Shown here: piece by piece, positions 59,645 to 64,000 of the stretch
Layout: each line of letters opens with the position of its first letter
How positions within the stretch are numbered: the first letter of the stretch is position 1
Origin: Sorangium cellulosum So ce56
GTDB lineage: Bacteria > Myxococcota_A > Polyangia > Polyangiales > Polyangiaceae
NCBI RefSeq assembly: GCF_000067165.1
Contig: NC_010162.1
Location: forward strand, 3,492,501 to 3,556,500
Direction of reading: 5' to 3'
DNA: 64,000 nucleotides
Translations under genes and position numbers: made by a program
The notes under the pieces: generated by a model
Database searches by the model: none
Told to the model about the DNA's origin: nothing
The model's input: the letters and a program-made list of their open reading frames with translations, nothing else

Positions 59645-59673
59645 GCGAGGCGGCTTGTATCGAGCCGCCTCGC
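59645..59673 (+). terminator. ssb terminator, copy 2
   Basis: gcgaggcggct / agccgcctcgc, an 11-bp stem identical to the inner 11 bp of the first ssb terminator but with a different 7-nt loop, 28 bp after the stop of the ssb fragment. Confidence 0.7.
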
Positions 59674-60143
59674 GGCGTCCCCCAGCATGCGCCGTCTCAC
59701 CCGGTTCGCGACATTCCCCTCCTGCGGTCGCCGTCGCGACCCCATCGAGCCCCCCCCGCGCTCAGCGCTTGGCGTGTTGCTGGATTCCACTCAGGCCAGT
59801 TTCCAGGGCGATGTGTCACGAGGTAGCCCTTCGTGGACGCTGGCGCGCAGCGTCAGCCGCGAGATGACTGATTCGATGACTTCAGGTCACCATCACACGG
59901 TGGACAGTATCCGGCAGTGCCGTCTGAAGAACTCTCGTGTCCTACATGAACACAGAAAAGTGATTGAATCGATGGATAACGTGCTCGAAGTGTGTTGACG
60001 AATGCCGTGCTTTGGAAGTAAACACTGGATGCTAGGCTCGACGCGACCAGGTGCGATTCTCTTGCTGTACACGATCGACCTCCTCAACCGAATCTGCTCG
60101 GCCTGCGGAACGGCAACGTGGTAACCGTCAACCGAGGTACTTC
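59674..60143. other. 470-bp AT-richer intergenic region
   Basis: No gene is supported. From about 59870 to 60060 the sequence is much less GC-rich than the rest of the window and carries the promoter element listed next. It may be a regulatory region or more recently acquired DNA. Confidence 0.5.
60030..60038 (+). promoter_or_regulatory. Predicted extended -10 promoter
   Basis: TGC-TAGGCT, the same nonamer as at rnj, here about 100 bp before ATG 60144, so the transcript would have a leader of roughly 100 nt. TTGGAA at 60012 is a possible, closely spaced -35. Confidence 0.4.
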
Positions 60144-60899
60144 ATGCTCAGCAATGCGGTTCGCTTTCTGATGGTGTCTGCTGCTGCTTCTGTCGTCGCG
60201 CTCGGCGCTGCGCCGGCCGACGCGTGCTCCCAGCTGTCCAGCGGAGCGCTCAACTTCATCTCTGCCGGTACGCCATCGGCGGCCGGGGCTGTCTTCCTCA
60301 CGAGCGTTCAGAAAGAGGAGTTCTGGTCCGATCCAGACCCGATCGTGGATGCGGTGAACGACGCGGCCAATATGTCCTACTACTGGGGTTCGACGAGCCC
60401 GAGCTCGGAGAAGTACTATACCGAGTTCACCAAGCCCGGGGCCATCGTCTCGCTGATCTCGAACATCTCCAACGTCGCTGCCGGTGACGTGCTCGTCATC
60501 AACAAGACGGTGGCATCCGGCGTGCAGACCGCATACGGCGGGCACACCGTGATCGTCACGGGCCCGGCGCAGCAGCTCACGACGGCCCTCAACCCGATCT
60601 ACTCGGGCACGGTGCAGTGGGCGCTGCCGATCGCCGACTCCACCAGTTCGGTCCATGGATGCAGCACCATCTGGCGTGACAGCCGGTGGACGAACACGTG
60701 CAGCGACTTCGTCGCAGGGCCGGGGACGGGCTACATGCGCATCTATACCGACACCTCGGGAGTCCCCGTGGGCCACACCTGGAGCGTCACCTCGGTTTCG
60801 GCCGGCAATTATTTCCCGATCTCGAGCACGACCGTCCCGGCGCGGCCCTTCGTCATCGGCAGGCTGAACTCCTGCCCGCTGCCCACGCCGACCCCCTGA
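60144..60899 (+). CDS. Secreted protein, possibly an NlpC/CHAP-like hydrolase
   Basis: A 251-residue exported protein. The signal peptide ends PADA, immediately followed by Cys (ACSQLSSGALNF). Later come GDVLVINKTV, then GGHTVIVTG, a Gly-Asp strand followed by a His strand in the order seen in NlpC/P60 and CHAP cysteine peptidases (Cys, Gly-Asp, His). Two more Cys (HGCSTIW, TNTCSDF) may form a disulfide. The chain ends in a short LPTPTP tail. The hydrolase idea rests only on motif order; a binding protein is equally possible. A ribosome site GAGG lies upstream, with a predicted promoter at 60030. Confidence 0.6.
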   Translation: MLSNAVRFLMVSAAASVVALGAAPADACSQLSSGALNFISAGTPSAAGAVFLTSVQKEEFWSDPDPIVDAVNDAANMSYYWGSTSPSSEKYYTEFTKPGAIVSLISNISNVAAGDVLVINKTVASGVQTAYGGHTVIVTGPAQQLTTALNPIYSGTVQWALPIADSTSSVHGCSTIWRDSRWTNTCSDFVAGPGTGYMRIYTDTSGVPVGHTWSVTSVSAGNYFPISSTTVPARPFVIGRLNSCPLPTPTP

Positions 60900-60933
60900 G
60901 CCGGCGCGCCTCCGGCGCAGCGACGCGTTCGCC

Positions 60934-60969
60934 GGGCGATCCTGAGGGCGCGCGCCCTCAGGATCGCCC
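60934..60969. terminator. Bidirectional terminator, 17-bp perfect stem
   Basis: gggcgatcctgagggcg (60934-60950) is exactly complementary to 60953-60969, followed by a C-rich tract on the plus strand. It lies between two convergent genes and should serve both. Confidence 0.8.
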
Positions 60970-60987
60970 TCTCCCCCCCTTCGGCGG

Positions 60988-61824
60988 TTACGGCGCGCCG
61001 CCCTTCTCGGCCGCCGCGGGCACGCGGCAGAGCTGGGCGATGCCCTTTCCGCTCAGCTTCTCGCGCGTCAGCTCGAACTGCGGCACGTACATGCAGAAGC
61101 GGCCGCCCTTCTCGGTCGCGATGCTCGTTCGACGCGAGATCATCTCCTCGAGCTCCGAGCGGCTGATGGGCTTGTCCGTCTTCAGCGTGTCCGAGATCTT
61201 GAGATCGACCGCGTTCGGGCAGCTGACGCTGGCGGCGACGGTGAGGTTGGGCTTCACCTTCTCCTGACCTTCGCGATAGTCAGCACCTGGCCCCGTCTGG
61301 CCGCCCGCTTGCGCCCTGCCGGCCTGGGCGCCTTCGTGGGGCTGCCTGCCGCCTTGAGCGCCGCCGGCATGGGCCTGGGCCTGGCTGCCGTCGGTCTGGC
61401 CCTGCATACCCGCGCCGCCGCCCCGTCCCAGGTTGCCGCTGCCGGTCTGGCCGGGCTGGCCGCCCGACGGCTGCTGCGACTTGCCCGCCGCGACGGGATC
61501 GATCCGACCGTTGACGGAGGCCGTGTAGGTGCACCCTTCCTCGACCGGGAACGAGATCTGCTCCTGGAGATTGATCGCCTGTTTCTTCTGACCCTGCCCC
61601 TGTTGCTGCTGCGTGCGCTGTGCGCCGCTCGGGCTGGGCTTGTCGCCCTGATGCTGCGCGCCGCCCTGCGCCGCTCCCGGCGAGCCCGGCTCGCGATGCT
61701 GCGGCGAGCCCGATTCGCGATGCTGCGGCGAGCCCGTGCCGCCCGTCTGTGCTGCCGCGAGCGCCGGCACGACCGCGAGCGCTCCCATGGCGAGCGCGAG
61801 TTGGATGGACCGATTCGATTTCAT
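60988..61824 (-). CDS. Secreted Gln/Gly-rich protein, unknown
   Basis: A 278-residue exported protein: signal peptide KSNRSIQLALAMGALAVVPALAAAQ. Most of residues 25-175 are low complexity (SPQHRE repeats, Gln, Gly, Ala). Two ordered pieces stand out: QEQISFPVEEGCTYTASVNG and a C-terminal region from about 190 with VAASVSCPNAVDLKISDTL, SRSELEEMISRRTSIATEK and GRFCMYVPQFEL, holding paired Cys. GGGGG precedes the ATG. No family recognised. Confidence 0.65.
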   Translation of the reverse strand: MKSNRSIQLALAMGALAVVPALAAAQTGGTGSPQHRESGSPQHREPGSPGAAQGGAQHQGDKPSPSGAQRTQQQQGQGQKKQAINLQEQISFPVEEGCTYTASVNGRIDPVAAGKSQQPSGGQPGQTGSGNLGRGGGAGMQGQTDGSQAQAHAGGAQGGRQPHEGAQAGRAQAGGQTGPGADYREGQEKVKPNLTVAASVSCPNAVDLKISDTLKTDKPISRSELEEMISRRTSIATEKGGRFCMYVPQFELTREKLSGKGIAQLCRVPAAAEKGGAP

Positions 61825-61887
61825 ATTACCCCCAACCGTAGAATCTGCTTCCGATCGTACTCACCACCGCCGCGGGCCGACCGCCCA

Positions 61888-62331
61888 CTAGGCGGCTTGT
61901 TCCCAGACCTTCCTTGACAGCGCGTCCTTGATCCACGCGAGGTGCCGCTGCTCATCAGTGTAGTTGCGCTCGACGATCGCGCGCGCCTCGGCCGTGAGCG
62001 ACTCGTCCAGCGCCGCCTGGTATTGCCGGTTCGTGAGCTCCTCGTTGCCGCGCATGGCGAGGAGCGCGCTCTGGTCTCCCTGGCTCGTGATCGCCGTGAA
62101 CCCTTCGATGAGCTTGCCCTTGAGGTCGCGGGTCTGTGCCGCGATGCCGCCGAGCGACGTCACATGCGCGGTCAGATCCACCACGTGGCGCGCGTGATCG
62201 TCCCTGAAGCTCGCGAGCCGCTCCTTGGTATGAGCGTGCTCGCACGCCTCGATGGCGCGGTCGTAAGCGACGATCGCGTCGCGATCGAGCTGGATGAGGT
62301 CGTTGAGCACGTCGATGACGTCTCTCGCCAT
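61888..62331 (-). CDS. DUF2383/PA2169-type four-helix bundle protein
   Basis: A 147-residue all-helical protein with AAGGAG 7 nt before ATG 62331. The pattern DVLNDLIQLDRDAIVAYDRA, FRDDHARHVVDLTAHV, GDQSALLAMRGNEELTNRQY and EARAIVERNYTDEQRHLAWI matches the DUF2383 (PA2169) family, a ferritin-like four-helix bundle with Asp/Glu/His at positions that could bind metal. Such proteins are often linked to stress or envelope damage. The longer frame to 62541 lacks a start signal. Confidence 0.8.
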   Translation of the reverse strand: MARDVIDVLNDLIQLDRDAIVAYDRAIEACEHAHTKERLASFRDDHARHVVDLTAHVTSLGGIAAQTRDLKGKLIEGFTAITSQGDQSALLAMRGNEELTNRQYQAALDESLTAEARAIVERNYTDEQRHLAWIKDALSRKVWEQAA

Positions 62332-62648
62332 GATGGACACTCCTTCCGGGATCCCGCTCCGCTCGGACCCCACCGCCCACCACCTGGGGCATTTGCGTGG
62401 GGGCGCAAGCCATGCGCACGTCGTCACCGGAACTTGTGGTCGCCGTTGCCACGCCCGGCTCGGCCGCCGCTCGAGGCTGCCGATGGCGGCCGTGGCGGGC
62501 GGTCCGGCATCCCGAGCGGCCCGGCAACCTCGACCTGGCACGGACCGTGAAGGCCGTCGAGATACAGGACACGGGGGACGGGAAACCCTGACAGCTTCCG
62601 TGGACCGGCGCCGCCAGCGCCGGCGCCGCGGGGAGATGAGATGTGCCT
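62332..62648. other. 317-bp divergent promoter region
   Basis: This lies between the DUF2383 gene (minus) and a small lipoprotein gene (plus). No gene, hairpin or clear -35/-10 pair is supported. Confidence 0.4.
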
Positions 62649-62915
62649 ATGAAACGCTCTCTTGGCGGCTCCTCGATGCGCGCCGCGCTCGCGCTGCTCC
62701 TCGCCGCCTCCGCGGCTTGCGCCGAGGGGCTCGCGAACGCGCCCAGCATCAACCGCGAATGGACCCCGGAGGACCGTGGTCAGGACGCCATCGCGAATGG
62801 CCCGAGCTCCTGCCCCAGGGAAGGCCCCGATCCGCTCTCGCCCCCAGGCGAGCTGCGCGAGATCTGTCCCAAGGCCGCTCCGCCGAGGCTGCCCAGCGCC
62901 GCCGCGTCGCCCTGA
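62649..62915 (+). CDS. Small lipoprotein, unknown
   Basis: An 88-residue protein: basic start MKRSLGG, hydrophobic core and ASAACAEG, where Cys may be lipidated. The short mature part is rich in Pro, Asn and Ser with two Cys (SSCPREGPDP, REICPKAAPP), likely a disulfide. A GTG at 62643 is an alternative start. No family recognised. Confidence 0.55.
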   Translation: MKRSLGGSSMRAALALLLAASAACAEGLANAPSINREWTPEDRGQDAIANGPSSCPREGPDPLSPPGELREICPKAAPPRLPSAAASP

Positions 62916-63140
62916 GCGCAGCCGGCCCGCGCCAGAAAGCCTCGCTGCGCCCATTGACCTCACGTTCGCGCACGCAGGAGCGCGCGGCGAGCTCGGCACG
63001 CAAGGGTCCTTCTGCGGTCGACCGCTTCCACGATTCGACCGACCGGACGTGGTTGTGCCTGCCAGCGCGAAGGCAGAATGTCCCGGCTGAGGCGAACTGC
63101 CTCATGGAGAAGGAACGATCATCAGGGCTCCGGTCCGCCT

Positions 63141-64000
63141 CTACGGCTCGGGCGCGCCAGCTCCCGCCGCGGCGCCCGCCGCGGGGGGGCGACTCCGCCG
63201 CTCGCCCGCGGGGCACTCGCGGTGCCCGGCGCCTGCCGCGTCGACCGTGAGTTGGCCGGTCCGGCGCGGCTGCCGCGCGGTCGGGATGGTGATGGGCTCC
63301 TCGATGAGCTCCGGCGCCAGGGCGCCGCGGGCGGGGATGAAGCGCGGCTCGCCGGGCTTGTGATCGTCGGCCACCTTCCACGCGCGCGGCACCTTCCTCA
63401 GCCCGACGGGATAGAGGGTGAGGCCGTCGCGGTGGACGTGAATCCGCAAGAAGTTCTTGTAGTCCTGGATCCGGAGCGCCGAGAACGCTTCGTTGCCGTG
63501 CCGCCGCGCGACGTTGAGCGAGATCAGGAGATAGACGCCCATGATCGTCGACCCGACCACGGCGCCGGTGGCGCCGACGAAGAGCGTCACGCCGAGGAGG
63601 CTCCACATGGACATGGACGGGAGGTCCCGGAGGTCGACGCCGAGCAGCGCGCCGCCGAGGTGCGCGAGCCCCAGCGCCGCCCCGAGGTGCGCGAGCGCGT
63701 GGAGCGAGCCCGCGAACCGGCGATACCAGGTCTTGTAGGTGTCCGTGAAGACGATGAACACGAGCACGACGACGAGGACCCACCCCACGGCCCCCGGCCC
63801 TGGGCGGGGCAGCGTCAGGGAGGAGAGCATGTAGACGAAGGCGGCCGCAGGCCAGAAGCCGAGGTTGTGCCGAGCGAACGAGAGGTTGCGCCAGGCGAGC
63901 CGGCGCGACTCCGACTCTGATGGAAACGAGGCACGCAACATGTAAGGGCGCTGGTCGGCGCCCGCGCCGGAGCGGACCACGGTGACCGGCTCGCCGTGGG
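63141..64000 (-). CDS. Membrane protein, possible C-terminal part of a metallophosphoesterase; 5' end outside window
   Basis: The frame is open to the window edge, so only the last 286 residues are seen. They start HGEPVTVVRSGAG, then two hydrophobic helix pairs (about 41-83 and 125-165 of the visible part, with WVLVVVLVFIVFTD and GVTLFVGATGAVVGSTIMGV), then a soluble end: RIQDYKNFLRIHVHRDGLTLY, PVGLRKVPRAWKVADDHKPG and LAPELIEEPI. This tail resembles those of membrane-anchored metallophosphoesterases as I recall them. The catalytic part is not in the window, so the call rests on family memory. The last 35 residues are low complexity. Confidence 0.55.
   Translation of the reverse strand, partial: HGEPVTVVRSGAGADQRPYMLRASFPSESESRRLAWRNLSFARHNLGFWPAAAFVYMLSSLTLPRPGPGAVGWVLVVVLVFIVFTDTYKTWYRRFAGSLHALAHLGAALGLAHLGGALLGVDLRDLPSMSMWSLLGVTLFVGATGAVVGSTIMGVYLLISLNVARRHGNEAFSALRIQDYKNFLRIHVHRDGLTLYPVGLRKVPRAWKVADDHKPGEPRFIPARGALAPELIEEPITIPTARQPRRTGQLTVDAAGAGHRECPAGERRSRPPAAGAAAGAGAPEP

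Overview
The window is very GC-rich bacterial DNA (about 70% by eye) and looks like a large myxobacterial genome, most like Sorangium/Polyangiales. The grounds are the many secreted lipoproteins, a Cys-rich CGSC-type lipoprotein, an AgmX-like lipoprotein, a secreted protease with a MYXO-CTERM-like tail, BNR and beta-propeller lipoproteins, and the loose gene spacing. The organism call is inference. There are no rRNA genes, CRISPR arrays, intact IS elements or phage genes. I see one tRNA gene.

Layout. 1-2.2 kb: the end of a peptidoglycan glycosyltransferase, then tadA lying directly downstream of tRNA-Arg(ACG), its expected editing substrate. 3-10 kb: a cytochrome P460-like protein divergent from a PDZ-thioredoxin protein, a CoxE-like VWA protein, an acyl-CoA carboxylase beta subunit and a secreted subtilase. 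10-20.6 kb: an aminotransferase, a YkuD L,D-transpeptidase and a run of lipoproteins and TPR proteins. 20.7-27 kb: a KAS III-like protein lacking its catalytic residues, a family 3 glycoside hydrolase, an SDR and a di-haem cytochrome lipoprotein. 27.1-28 kb: two divergent, apparently frameshifted secreted-protein genes. 28-42.4 kb: hypothetical proteins, a BNR-repeat lipoprotein, an atypical SDR with an aldo/keto reductase, a group 2-like sigma-70 factor, RNase J and a propeller/di-haem lipoprotein.

42.6-45.6 kb holds a signalling module: a STAS-like protein followed by a sugar-receptor-like (LacI effector-type) domain fused to a SpoIIE/PP2C phosphatase. 45.7-53.5 kb is a five-gene reverse-strand operon (HyuA, HyuB, a short HyuA, DUF917 protein, NCS1 permease) that looks like uptake and opening of a hydantoin-like ring. 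53.9-57.4 kb is a comM-recA-ssb run, all acting on single-stranded DNA and strand exchange. 57.4-59.7 kb contains an IS91-type transposase remnant, a beta-propeller lipoprotein gene and a truncated second ssb copy with its own copy of the ssb terminator. The last 4 kb carries secreted or stress-type hypothetical proteins and the 3' part of a membrane protein resembling a metallophosphoesterase C-terminus.

A recurring signal is an extended -10 element (TGC-TAnnnT or similar) exactly 6 nt before a start codon, for example at rnj, the PDZ-thioredoxin gene, the beta-helix lipoprotein and the subtilase. This suggests several leaderless mRNAs.
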